From assembly GCF_958979055.1 (NCBI RefSeq), contig NC_084889.1:6230261-6294260 (forward strand): a stretch of DNA of 64,000 bases. The letters run 5' to 3'. The DNA is from Alnus glutinosa (Eukaryota; Streptophyta; Magnoliopsida; Fagales; Betulaceae). Both the position numbers and the translations under genes were made by a program. A model generated the notes under the pieces. The model searched no databases. It saw nothing but the letters and a program-made list of their open reading frames with translations, and was not told the origin of the DNA. Below are positions 49,155-60,481 of the stretch, piece after piece. How positions within the stretch are numbered: position 1 is the first letter of the stretch; every line of letters begins with the position of its first letter.

Positions 49155-51290
49155 TAGTAAATCTTTTGAAAGAGGGTTTTTTTTTTTTTTTTTCCAAACT
49201 TTTGAAAAGAGTTACCATACTCTTCGTATTTATTTATTATACTCGATCATGTTATATTGGTAGATATAGTGCTCTAAGTGATTTTTTATATCAATCATTT
49301 AAAACAAGTTATGTTAATTAGTGTGATAAATAAGTGTAAATAATAGGCATATTATGACGAAATTTTTTTACAAACTGATCTGTATAAAATTTCATAGAAA
49401 TCATATCTAAGATTAACACATGTTCCTTGTAATGTGAAAAGTACATATTGTTTTAATAACATGTGCTTCTCACATGTTTTTTTTTAAATAATATTATTTT
49501 AAAAATATATACTTGTTTCTTACGTGCTTAAATTATATATTTCGCTCGTATATATAGGTTGTAGAAAATTTCCTACAAACTATATACACATGAATATCAT
49601 ATACTATCACATTATACTGACGTAGTAATGCCAAACCATTTTTAGATTAGTCATTGTTAAAAAAATAAAAGATAAGTTAACATTGTCACGTCAAAATAGT
49701 TAAATACTTGTAAAATATTAGTGTAATATATAGCATTACTTTTTTAATAATGTTTGAATTACGCGTCAAGTTCAAGAACAATCCTTGTGAAGTCGGAATG
49801 ACCAAAAATCTGTATTTTTAATTAGATAAGATAGTTAAATACTTGTAAAATATTGGTGTAATATATAACATTATTTTTTTAAAAAATGTTCAGATTATGC
49901 ATCGAGTTTAAGAACAATCCTTGTGAAGTCTAAATGACCAAAAATCCATATTTTTAATTAGATAAGACCCTATCCATCTTGGCGAAAATGGGTTTAAATC
50001 CCATGATTATTTTATGATCCACTTGTTTTCCATGTAAAATGTTTGATGAAAGTATTTTTTTTTTATTTTTTTTTCTTCTTCCTTTTTTCAATGTTTGGTA
50101 CCACAAAAAATTGTGGTCAAATTGAGAATGTTTTTCGGTTGATTAGGAAAACTTTTTTTAATTTCCTAAAAATGGTTTATCTTTTTAAAAAACTTAAACT
50201 ATTTTTTTTAAAGTTTAAGCTTATTATTCTCAAATTGTCAGAATTCACTGGCCCATCGTTGGAAGGTGACGTGTTGCACACTAGAGTTCGTTGAAAGTTG
50301 TCGACCGTTGTTCACTGTTACTCGTTTTTCCTTACTACCTAAATGCCAAAAAAATTGTCAAATAATTATTTTTATATTTTTCAAAAAAAAAAAAAAACAA
50401 AATTTTTCTTTAAGTCAAAATAAATAGAGCCTTACTCACATCTATTTTACTAAATCTATTCATTAATTAATATTATTGAGGAAAAATACACTATTTCGTC
50501 GAATTGACACCTTATTCCCACTTATCTTAAAACTACTATTAATGATATTTGATCCCCTCTAACTATTTTTTCCTTGCAATTGACACCCTCCATTGACATT
50601 TGATGTTAAAATATATAGAAAAATACGACACTTGACCCACGTATGCCTTTTTTTTCAAAAAAAGAAAGCATGTGAGGGTCAACCATCCTCCCACCTTGAA
50701 ATCATCCATCTAATTCTTTAGACAACATGGAGTAATTTTTAGGGATATATTGAGATTTCACATGAATTCTATTATAAAATTAACCGAAAATCTTTTATGA
50801 GGATTGGATTGGAAAAAGTAAAAATTCCAAGATGCTTAATGAAAAAAATTGAAAACTGAGGAGTGGTTTTAAAATAAAGATAAACTAAGGGTAGTAATAT
50901 TTATTTTTCCCTTGAAATCATCCATCTAATTCTTTAGACAACATGGAGTAATTTTTAGGTAAAATGTGAGAAAAAAAACCAAATTATAGAAATGAAAAAT
51001 TTAATTGGTTACTATATTCAAAATTGCATTTTTTTTATTGTATTATACTATTATTTACTATTTTTAAAATTATAAATACCGATAAAATTTGTTTTTTGAA
51101 ATCATGTTTGGATTATTTAAAAAATGTAAGATAAAATTAAAAATAATTAGATAAAATTTGAGTAGAATTTAAATTTAAAAAATCCACCTAAACATATTTT
51201 TTAAAAATAATAAAATATAATAAAAAAAACATGAGTTATCCGAACATTTCTTACTTTCTCTTTTCTTCTATTTATTATTATTATTATTTT
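49155..51290. other. Gene-free AT-rich region with local duplications
   Basis: No gene is supported. Contains the 135 bp tandem duplication at 49697-49967 and a 50 bp direct repeat (CCTTGAAATCATCCATC start) at 50694-50743 and 50910-50959, spaced 216 bp apart. Confidence 0.5.
49697..49967. repeat. 135 bp tandem duplication
   Basis: Copies start TAGTTAAATACTTGTAAAATATT at 49697 and 49832 and both end TTTTTAATTAGATAAGA. The copies have diverged at scattered positions, so the duplication is not recent. Confidence 0.85.
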
Positions 51291-51923
51291 TGGAGAAATG
51301 GTAGTAAAGGAGTCAGCTACAAAAGGTGAGCTTGTGTTTAATATTTTATTTGTCGAGGCCCAGCATAATAGGGCAAACAGGAGCAGACAAGCAGTACAAC
51401 ACGCGAAGCACTGGATCCTTGCATCTCTCGTAATCCCTCGTCCAGTTTCTCTCACTCCCCGCTCTCTCTCTCTCTCTTTCTCTCTCTCTCAGGCAAGCCT
51501 TCTCTCTTCGATTTTTGTCTTTTGTTTTTAAATTTATTTTATCTCGAATGTACGTTCTGTTACTTTGCCGAGAAATCGCTCCGGGAAAATATAGAAAAGC
51601 TGAGAACTTCGAATTTGGAATTTCTAACTGGTTGTGCTTGATTTGGCTTGTGAGATTCAAAGTTTTGTCCTTCTTCCTGCGATTTTCTTTTCCGCCAGAA
51701 GAACTCTAGGGTTTTGACCTGCAGACACTCTCTTTGGTTTTTTAGCTTCTCATCTTTTCATTCTTGTATAAAGCAATTTTCCTTTGATTTTTTTTTTAAT
51801 GAATTATTATCTCTTATGTTATTTTGATTTAGGGCTTCAATTTAATGCTAGATACACTATTGGAGTTTTCCTTGATTTATGCATTGATTCTAGATTCATT
51901 TCAATCTTAATTCCAAGCGTTTT

Positions 51924-52269
51924 GGATTTCTGAAGGCACTTGAATACTTGGTTGAGTATGCTTTGCACTGTGTGCTATTGTTTGAACTTCACAAAGTGCA
52001 CTGGTATGCATACCAGCTGATGAAATAATTCTACTTGTTTTCATTTTGAATAGAAAAAATGTTTGGTGTGATATTGCTACAAATTCAGAGAAATGTTAAA
52101 GTGGTTGTGTTTGGATTTCTGAAGGCACGTGAATACTGGGTCGAGTGTGCTTTGCACTTTGTGCTATTATTTGAACTTCACAAATTGCATTGGCATGCAT
52201 ACCAGCAGAAGAGATAATTCTATTTGTTTGCATTTTGAAATAGAAAAATGTTGGGTGTGATATTGCCAC
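51924..52269 (+). repeat. 189 bp-period tandem duplication upstream of PTB3
   Basis: Copies start GGATTTCTGAAGGCAC at 51924 and 52113 and can be followed for about 157 bp to GATATTGC(T/C)AC. The remaining tail of the second copy (AAATTCA(A/G)AG...) reappears at 52774-52807, on the far side of the solo LTR, showing that the LTR landed in copy two. It lies in the 5' leader or leader intron of the PTB3-type gene. Confidence 0.85.
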
Positions 52270-52767
52270 TGATAGAGCTCCACGCCACTCCACGTTTGAC
52301 CATAGGTCCAAGCAATCAAGGAATGTGAGTCTTGGTCCATATGAGAAGCCAAGATGCTGAAGTAGAAGAGGACCACAGTGCAGTAGAAGTCCTAGCAGAG
52401 TGGAAGTCTTATTTATCTAAATAGTTATCTTCTTTAAACTTTAGCTTATACGTAGTAGTCATAAGTCTAGTTGTAGCAGTCTTTGCTTTATATGTTGCTT
52501 TCATAGTCTAAGTCTAGTAGTGTTTCCTTTACTTATCGTGTTAGTAATTCCTTTACAGATTGCTTTAGTAGTCAAGCAGTAGTATAAATTAGGGACCAAT
52601 GTAACAACGGATTATTAGAAAATTATTAAGAATTACTATGGTTTGTTTCCAACCCTAATTGGTTTCACTTGTGGTCTCATACCTGAAAGGATTTATTGTT
52701 GTCTCTCCTACCCGAAAGGAATTAGTATTATCAATATATTTCTGTTATTAGTTATGGGGTTCCATCA
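52270..52767. mobile_element. Solo LTR, 498 bp, with 5 bp TSD
   Basis: Begins TGATAGAG and ends GTTCCATCA, so the ends are TG...CA with short inverted ends (TGATAG and TGATGG). It is flanked by an exact 5 bp duplication GCCAC (52265-52269 and 52768-52772). It interrupts the second copy of a tandem repeat whose uninterrupted first copy gives the pre-insertion sequence. There is no internal domain or second LTR, so it is a solo LTR left by recombination. Contains TATAAATTAGGG at about 52583. Confidence 0.85.
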
Positions 52768-52826
52768 GCCACTAAATTCAAAGCAACGCTGAAGTGATTG
52801 TGGGTTTTGTTACAGGTTGGTTCACA

Positions 52827-55800
52827 ATGACAGAACCTTCTAAGGTTATTCACGTTCGCAATGTGGGGCATGAAATATCTGAAGTATACTCTTTCACTCT
52901 ATTTTGGTTTCTGTTCATTTTTCTTTTAAGTTGACTGTCCAAATTCATATTCTCCAAATGTTTATTATGTATATGAAAAGCTATGGTTCGATGGTTCCTG
53001 AAAATGCAAAATTGATTTCAAAAGTGCCCCAGACGTTTGAGGTGTCTATATGCTTCTTATACTTACGGATGGTAATTATCTTGAGTGAGTCTATAATAAG
53101 TTCCCTGTATTTATGGGACATAGATTCTGTGCCAAAAGAAAAAAAGGAAAATGAAGTCAATTTATCTGAGCTGCAAATTTGTACAATAGCTTTCAATTGT
53201 TTGTTGATGCAAACCATTGCTGTATGCCAATATTTAGATCTACAATTGAAACATACCATTACTTGTAAAAATGTGCGAGTATTATTGTGTACTTTGATTG
53301 CACTTTGGTCTGAGCTTAGTGTTGGTGATCTGGAAAGTTATTCCAGCCCTCTTAATGTGGAATATTTGGAGAGAAAGAAACCGTCAAATATTTGAGGATA
53401 GTGAGTCCTACGTACTACTTCTTAAATCCTCCTTCCTGAGATCTCTCCTGGATTGGGTCCTTTCTCATGTTCCTACCTTCTCTTCAGGGAATTTGGTAGA
53501 TCTGATTTGTTTTCTAGATTGTAACAACACCTAGTTCTTGGTGCTCATTGTGTAGCAGCTAGTTCTTTGGTGTTCTTGTTTTCTTGTATACTCTTCGTGT
53601 ACGGGGATTTTCCTCTTTCTTCAATAAAACTTATTATTATTCATCAAAAAAAAAAAACTTTGTTCAAAATCAACTTGGCCCGAGCACAAATAATGCTCAG
53701 CCTAGCATGAATTGGGTTAAGTGGGCAGCAATGGTGCTGGTTCAGAGCCCTAGGAGAAAATGCAAGGAATTACAGTCTCTCTCCTCTTTTGGTATTAAGA
53801 TTAAAGAAAAAGACTACAGGTGGAAAAAAAAATTGATTGCATTTATTTTGAAGAAATAGAAAGAAATAAAAAATTAATGAAGCTGGGGCCTTACTTGGAG
53901 TGGTCCTTGTTTTGGTCTTTGATAGGGTCCGGGGACAAGGGAGAAGAGGATAAAACTGTGGCTTTCCTATCTGCCCTTGATGAGGAACATAGGAGGTGGG
54001 ATAAGATTGAGGGGTGTGTGCTTTAGGAGCTTAGGGTTGATTTGTTTTGTGGGCTGTTTTTGTAGGGTCGGTGGTGAGACTGTTGTTTCTTGCATACTCC
54101 GTGTGTACTAGGGGTGCCTTACTCTGTTTTTTTAATAAATTTGCTCTTATCAAAAAAAAAAAAATTCTGTCTGATGAAAGACGACATAAAAGAATTTCGT
54201 CATCTATCAAGTTGAAAATTAGTGAAGGAAATTGTGTATCATTAGGTAAATATGATATGCTTGTTAACTGAGAATTTTACAAGTATTTTTACTTATCTGC
54301 TATTCTGGTTTATTCAACATATGTTGATCATATCTTTTGTGTGCTTAGAAAAAATAACAAGCCAAGAAGAATTCATTGAAATGGAGGACATGAAACTGAA
54401 AGGAGAAATTGTATTTATAATAGTTATTGCTTGTATTCTGAACATCATTACATCATTAGTCTGAGATAATACAAAATCTACCTTTTTTTGAACGGTTGCC
54501 CTATTGAATTGTCTCTTTAAGCTTCCTGCATTCTAAATGCATTATTTTTATTACATATACGTGTGCTCTCACAATTTGGATTGGGAGTAAATAGTATAAA
54601 GTTGTGAATGAGTCAATTCAAACATCTCGTATTGAAGATCACTCTAAAATATAAATTTGATTCTGCTATAGTTAATATAGGTCATAATTTCTCATTTCAT
54701 TTGGGTTGACAAGATGCATTTCCTAATTATGGCAGCATCACTTTGCAGGTTTTATTGGAACTAAAGCAGAGAGAGTGGGAAATTGTTTTAGTTTGGAGGG
54801 GCCCATTAATTTAAATTTGAATTCAGAATCAAATGCCAAGCACAGTTAATCAACGGGATAGTCTTTGTCATTTTTTTAGTATGACCTATGGAAGATAGTG
54901 TTTTTTTCTTCTTCAAATAAATAGAAGTTTATAGCATATTACATGTCATACTTTTTGCCAATTTTATATTACGTTGATTTTGATGTTCTCTCCTATTTCT
55001 ATTTTATACATCTTTTGACACATCTTATGTTGTTCACACCAGAATGATTTGCTTCAGCTATTCCAGCCATTTGGAGCCATAACTAAGCTTGTGATGCTTC
55101 GGGCAAAAAATCAGGTTGTGACTTTAGCCACTACAGTAGAAGCAGCTGTTTATGTTTAAAACTTAAGCCAAACCTTAGATCTGATACATTTTGTTGTCTG
55201 CCATGCCTGCAGGCTCTTATCCAAATGCAAGATATTCCTTCAGCAGTCAATGCTCTGCAATTTTATGCAAGCGTACAGCCGAGCATTAGGTATAAACGTT
55301 TTATTTTTATTTTTATTTATTTATTTATTTTTTGGTGTGTGTGTGTGTGTTAACAAACCCTTGTGAGAAGAGAAGACATTTTTTTTTTTTTTTGTTAATA
55401 TCGCCTTAATCTGCGGAGCTATCCATACACAATTTGAGCTATCCATACACAATTTGTTCCCAAGTTAGTCTATATGTCATATATGATTTGTATCTCTTTT
55501 TGTTTTGTCCCAGGGGGAGGAATGTTTATATCCAATTCTCATCACATCAGGAACTGACAACAATGGATCAAAATACCCAAGGACGAGGAGATGAGGTTGG
55601 TACATTCTCAATTGATATTTGGGAATATAATTCATTTACCTTGTAGATGTCAATGGGAGAAAGCAATGACTAAAGAAACTTTTTTTGGCCAGAATAACTT
55701 TTTATTATTCCCCGCATAAATAATAAAAATAAATTTTACTTTTAAGAAAAATTGGTTGCCTGCTGATAGCACCATGATAGTGAGGATAATTTTTTCTTTT

Positions 55801-58800
55801 CTGTTGACTGCATTATATATTTGCAGCATTTGCTTAATCAATCACTCTTGCTGTGATACCTTTTATGTAAGAAAATGTTATTCATCTGCTTTGCACACAC
55901 AGTTACTGCTATGCTTCTTCAATTCTAATATAATTATTCTTTACTGATAAAAAGAAAAATAGTTACTGCTGTGCTTCTCATTGAACTTTGCACATAGATA
56001 GAATGTCATTCAAATATCATTTTCTTGGCTTTTTGTTTGTTGTCTGTAATTTAGGAGATTTTAATATAGAATAGATACCTAGTGATAGTATTGCACACTC
56101 TATAAGCTACATGGGTTTCCATAATTGGTTTCCATTCTGTGAGATCTCTCTGTGGGTTTGTCTCAGAAAGAGGAAAATTATCCTTTCTGGTTAGGATAAT
56201 TGTACGGCTTGAATCAAATGACCAATTAATTTATTTCTTTCCCTTTTTTTTCTTTCTATATCTCACCTTTTACTTTCTCTTGTTTAGTTTTTCTTTTCAT
56301 CTTCATTTTTTGAATGACCTTTATGTCATAGATTATCATTTTCTCAGGATCTTTTTCTCTATCTATATTCCTCTATTTATTCTCTTTTCTCTCTTCTGTC
56401 TCTATGATGTTCGGGCAATATCTGGATGCTCAGCCAAATCGAATTCTCCTAGTTACAATTCATCACATGCTATATCCAATAACAGTGGACGTGCTGCATC
56501 AAGTGTTTTCTCCTCATGGATTTGTGGAGAAGATGGTCACATTTCAGAAGTCAGCTGGTCAGCTCCTTCAAGTTTTCTGTCTTTTTCTCTCTGTCTCTGT
56601 TTATATTAAATTTGTCGTACTTCAACCATTGAACATTTGCTGGATGGGTCAAATGTCAATGTTGTTTTGTGGAGAAGATACATTTCAATTAATTTCTCAT
56701 GATTGGCAGTAGAATTCCCTATAAATTGCTTTTTAGATGAGAAATGCTTGTAGTTTTAATATTTCATAATATACTGGGTTTGCTTTTTGTGTGCATATTC
56801 GTATGCCTTGTAATTTAGAATTGGGTAGTCACTGTAATAGAAGTATTTTTGAATATCTTATTTTGTTTCTTATAGTGTTTTCATCTTGTGTGTGCAAACT
56901 ATGTAGGTTTTCAAGCCCTCATTCAGTTCCAATCACGTCAAAGTGCTGTTGCCGCTAGAACTACACTTCAGGTAGCATTTAGTCCCCTATTTTGCTACTT
57001 TGAACTAAATGCTTTCTTGATGTCTTAATCCTGATTGGATTTCAAAAAGGTTTATCTCTTGTTGATGTTATGTTATAGGGACGTAATATTTATGATGGTT
57101 GCTGTCAGCTGGACATTCAGTTCTCAAAGTAGGTTTTAAACATTTTAGCAATTTAATTGTATCTTATATGTATTTGGGTGCAGTGTCCCCTTGTGTATCT
57201 TTGGGTGTATGTTGTTTTTCCTCCTTCATCCGTTCGGGAGATTAATTTATTTTTCTTTTTTCATAATCCAGCCTTGATGAGTTACAAGTAAACTACAATA
57301 ATGAGCGTTCAAGGTGGGCTGGTAGCATATGGACTCTTACTTCAGTCACTCTTTCAAATTTTTGACATTAACTCTTCAATTGCTGTTGGATTTACTTTTT
57401 AATTTATTTCCATCATTGCATAGGGATTTCACGAACCCAAATCTGCCCACAGAACAGAAAGGCAGACCCTCACAAGTATGTTCACTTGTCCACTGATGTT
57501 TATGTTATATATAATTTGTTTCCTTTGCCTTTTGATTTAAGTCACTCTTTATTTTGACAGCCGGGGTATGGTGATACCGGAGGCATGTATGCCCTTCAAG
57601 CTACTGGACGGGCAGGTGCGTAATTTGGCAGCTCCAAATTGTTTTAATATGTTAATTGTGTTTATGTGCTCTTCAATCATTTACTGATGGGTGTTTTTTT
57701 TTTTTTGTGGGTCTTCCAGTTGGGTTTCCACAGGTGGGTATTGAGCAGGCCATGATGAAGTCTTGTATGAGATATGAGATAATTATCCGAGTTGGAGGAT
57801 GTCTCCCTTTATATCTTTGTGGTGGTTGTGTGGTTTATGCAGGCTGACTATTCTACATGTCTGTCTACTCTTTTTTCCTTTTTTTTTTTCTTTTTCCTGA
57901 GCCCTTGTCTATTTAGTCATTGTTTGAATGTGAATGTGTTATAAATGTACTATGATTGCCTAAGAATTCCAACTTGTCTTCTCATTAAAACTGTTCATTC
58001 TTATAGACTTACCATAAACTCTACTATAATCCTGGCGGTTGGGGAGGTCTTTTCCTTTTTATTTAATCTTTTTGTGTGTGTGTGTGTGTGTGTGGGGGGG
58101 GGGGGGTTGGATTCTTTGTTTCGCTATTTACGTTACCCCCCCCCCCCCCCCCCCCCCAATCTTTAGTGTACATTGTAGACTAGTAGTTAATTATTTTAGC
58201 ATTTGTGCTAATTTGGCCCCAAACATGCACATGATTGGACATTTTTGTTTCTTTGTCAAATCTAGATGGCCAATGCAGCAGCCATTGCGGCTGCCTTTGG
58301 AGGAGGTTTGCCTCCTGGAATAAGCGGGACAAATGACCGGTGTACAGTCCTTGTCTCCAATCTGAATCCCGATGTAAGCAATTCTTTTTCTTATTCTTAA
58401 TTCATAAAAAAAAAAAAAAAAAAATCTTTTTCTTATTCTTATAATTTAAAGTTGTCGCTCAACTTCTTTCTCCATGTACAATCCTTTGTTTCAGAGAATA
58501 GATGAGGATAAGCTCTTCAACCTCTTCTCCATATACGGAAACATTGTTAGAATTAAACTTCTCCGCAATAAACCAGATCATGCACTCATTCAGATGGGTG
58601 ATGGTTTCCAGGCTGAACTGGCAGTACACTTTTTGAAGGTTTGGTTTATATAAACTTCTGACAATATGTATCTTAAAATTTATTTCATTAATCTGTGTGG
58701 TTATGCAGATTTAATTATCTATTTGTCATTGAAATATAATGGCATGTGAATTTATTACTTCTGACAAGGGAATCAAGCTATGTACAGAAAAAAAAAAAAA

Positions 58801-60481
58801 AAATTTAGAATACTGTTTGTTGTAGCTCTATCTTTATAATGGTCTAAATCATAAAATGTTCAAGTGGAATTTTATAGGATATGGGATTACTCTTTCCTTT
58901 TTATCTTTTTCACTTTTTACTGATAAAACGTGTTAATTACGGTGCTTTGTCAGAAAATTTCCTCGTTTACATTAATTAATGGGTTCTCCAAATTCTGGAA
59001 TAAAAATTTAGTTAGAATACAGGGGGTTGTTTGTGTTTCAATTATATGGTGTCCATATTTGCTAAAGCAATGTCAATTATGACTGCAGAAAGCCATTGCC
59101 TTCTGAGTCTAAGTTGAAAACTTTCCCCACTTGAAATTTTGTATAAATGGATGGTTGGTTTATTATGCTTGGTAACGAGGCACATTGGCTCATGGGCTGT
59201 GACAAACATGAAGAGCAAAAATTTCCGTGTTACTATCATTAAGCTTGCCTGTTGGCACGTATTGACTAAATTTGTTTTGAAAGAAACATTGGAATCAGAT
59301 GCAAAAGGACGAGACACGAATTTTATTTTAATTTATATAGGTCTTATTAGTTGATTGGGTATTAATATTTAGTTTATGTTTTATTTAATTTTCAAAAGTC
59401 AAGGGTATTTTTGGTAATTCAATAAATGGGTGTTGCCCCAAATTATTTTGGGTAGGTTAAATAAATGGGCGTTACCCTAGATTGTTTTTGGTAATTCAAT
59501 AAATTGGTTTTGCCCTAGATTAGGGTTAGGGTTTAGTCAGTGAGTTTATTTAAGTGTCATCTGTACTCTAATGAAGGCAAACTTGATTGAATAAAAAAAA
59601 TGAAGAATTGATTTTTCCTCTCCTTTTCCCCCCTCTCCTCTCTCTTTCTCCACATAGCTTCTTCTCTCTTTCTCTCCCTTCTCCCTCTTTCTCTTCTCTG
59701 GCTTCTCTCTTTCTCTCTTTAAGCGTTTACAAATATTTGTGTAAAAGGCAGTTACCTTTCTTTTGCAGTTAACAGGATATGTTCATGAAAAATCAGCATA
59801 ATTTGTAAAATATCCATGTTCTATGGTTTGAGCTACTCATCGTACTTTTTGGTTGTCAGGTCTAAAGTAATTTTGCTCCTTATTTTCCCTTTCTATTGTT
59901 AAATCATGGGCCATATTATTCTAATAATATCATTATTGGTTGAAGGAATATCTTGAAACCATTGGATATAAGTTAATTTAGAAGTTCTGTTCAGCTTAAT
60001 TATTGGGCTATTCATATTACTTTTACTTTTGTTCCAAGAAGCAGCTTTTCTTTTAGCTGGACACTAATACCATTTCAAATTTGAGATATAGGGAGCAATG
60101 CTATTTGGGAAGCGGTTGGAGGTCAACTTTTCAAAGCATCCAAACATAACCCAAGGTGCTGAAACTCATGAGTACATAAACTCAAATCTCAACCGCTTCA
60201 ACCGTAACGCTGCTAAGAATTACCGTTACTGCTGCTCTCCAACAAAAATGATCCACCTGTCCACTCTCCCCCAGGATGTCACTGAAGAGGAGATTGTGAG
60301 CCACTTGGAAGAACATGGCACCATTGTGAACACTAAGCTTTTTGAGATGAACGGGAAGAAGCAGGCACTGGTCCTGTTTGAAACTGAGGAGCAAGCTACA
60401 GAAGCCCTTGTGTGCAAGCATGCTACCTCACTTACTGGGTCAATAATCCGGATTTCCTTTTCCCAGTTGCAGGCTATATAA
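52827..60481 (+). CDS. PTB3: Polypyrimidine tract-binding protein homolog 3 type
   Basis: RNA-binding splicing regulator of the nucleus and cytoplasm. Fourteen coding exons join in frame to 443 aa: 52827-52883, 55043-55114, 55213-55289, 55514-55595, 56434-56557, 56907-56971, 57079-57128, 57272-57313, 57424-57475, 57561-57615, 57720-57733, 58266-58373, 58495-58638, 60092-60481. Four RRM domains are visible: residues about 6-80 (VIHVRNVGHEISENDLLQLF), 97-170 (NRILLVTIHHMLYPITVDVL), 253-326 (RCTVLVSNLNPDRIDEDKLFNLF) and 364-440 (KMIHLSTLPQDVTEEEIVSHL), with a Gly/Ala-rich linker (MANAAAIAAAFGGGLPPG) before the third. The protein starts MTEPSKVIHVRNVG and ends ISFSQLQAI, close to Arabidopsis PTB3 as I remember it. 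A 5' UTR intron ends at 52815 (TTACAG). Exon 11 is a 14 nt microexon (57720-57733). Intron 1 (2.2 kb) holds two LINE 3' ends; intron 11 holds G13 and C22 runs; intron 12 holds a 26 nt LINE-tail insertion. Confidence 0.96.
53288..53657 (+). mobile_element. LINE 3' end in PTB3 intron 1
   Basis: Plus-strand translation gives ALLMWNIWRERNRQIFEDSES...LLKSSFLRSLLDWVLSH, the usual C-terminal end of plant LINE ORF2, followed by a 3' UTR with AATAAAACTTATTATTATTCATC and a poly-A run. Strongly 5'-truncated. Confidence 0.75.
53930..54165 (+). mobile_element. Second LINE 3' end in PTB3 intron 1
   Basis: Ends TACTAGGGGTGCCTTACTC...TTTTTAATAAATTTGCTCTTATCAAAAAAAAAAAA, the same 3' signature as the LINEs ending at 43375 and, on the minus strand, at 45157. 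The 5' limit is approximate. Confidence 0.55.
58094..58157 (+). repeat. Facing G13 and C22 runs in PTB3 intron 11
   Basis: G13 (58094-58106, preceded by a GT microsatellite) and C22 (58136-58157) are separated by 29 nt. In the transcript they could pair into a very stable hairpin. It lies between the 14 nt microexon (57720-57733) and exon 12 (58266). Confidence 0.8.
58400..58425 (+). mobile_element. Ultra-short (26 nt) LINE-tail/poly-A insertion
   Basis: ATTCAT plus A20 is flanked by an exact 17 bp direct repeat TCTTTTTCTTATTCTTA (58383-58399 and 58426-58442). ATTCAT-A resembles the LINE end ATTCATC-A at about 53641. The insertion plus duplication makes up 43 of the 121 nt of PTB3 intron 12. 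Confidence 0.7.
59413..59526. repeat. Three degenerate units of about 38 bp in PTB3 intron 13
   Basis: Units starting GGTAATTCAATAAATGGG (59413), GGGTAGGTTAAATAAATGGG (59449) and GGTAATTCAATAAATTGG (59490), each followed by a (G/T)TTGCCC or GTTACCC motif. The surrounding 59270-59620 region may be an LTR relic but no ends were found. Confidence 0.6.
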
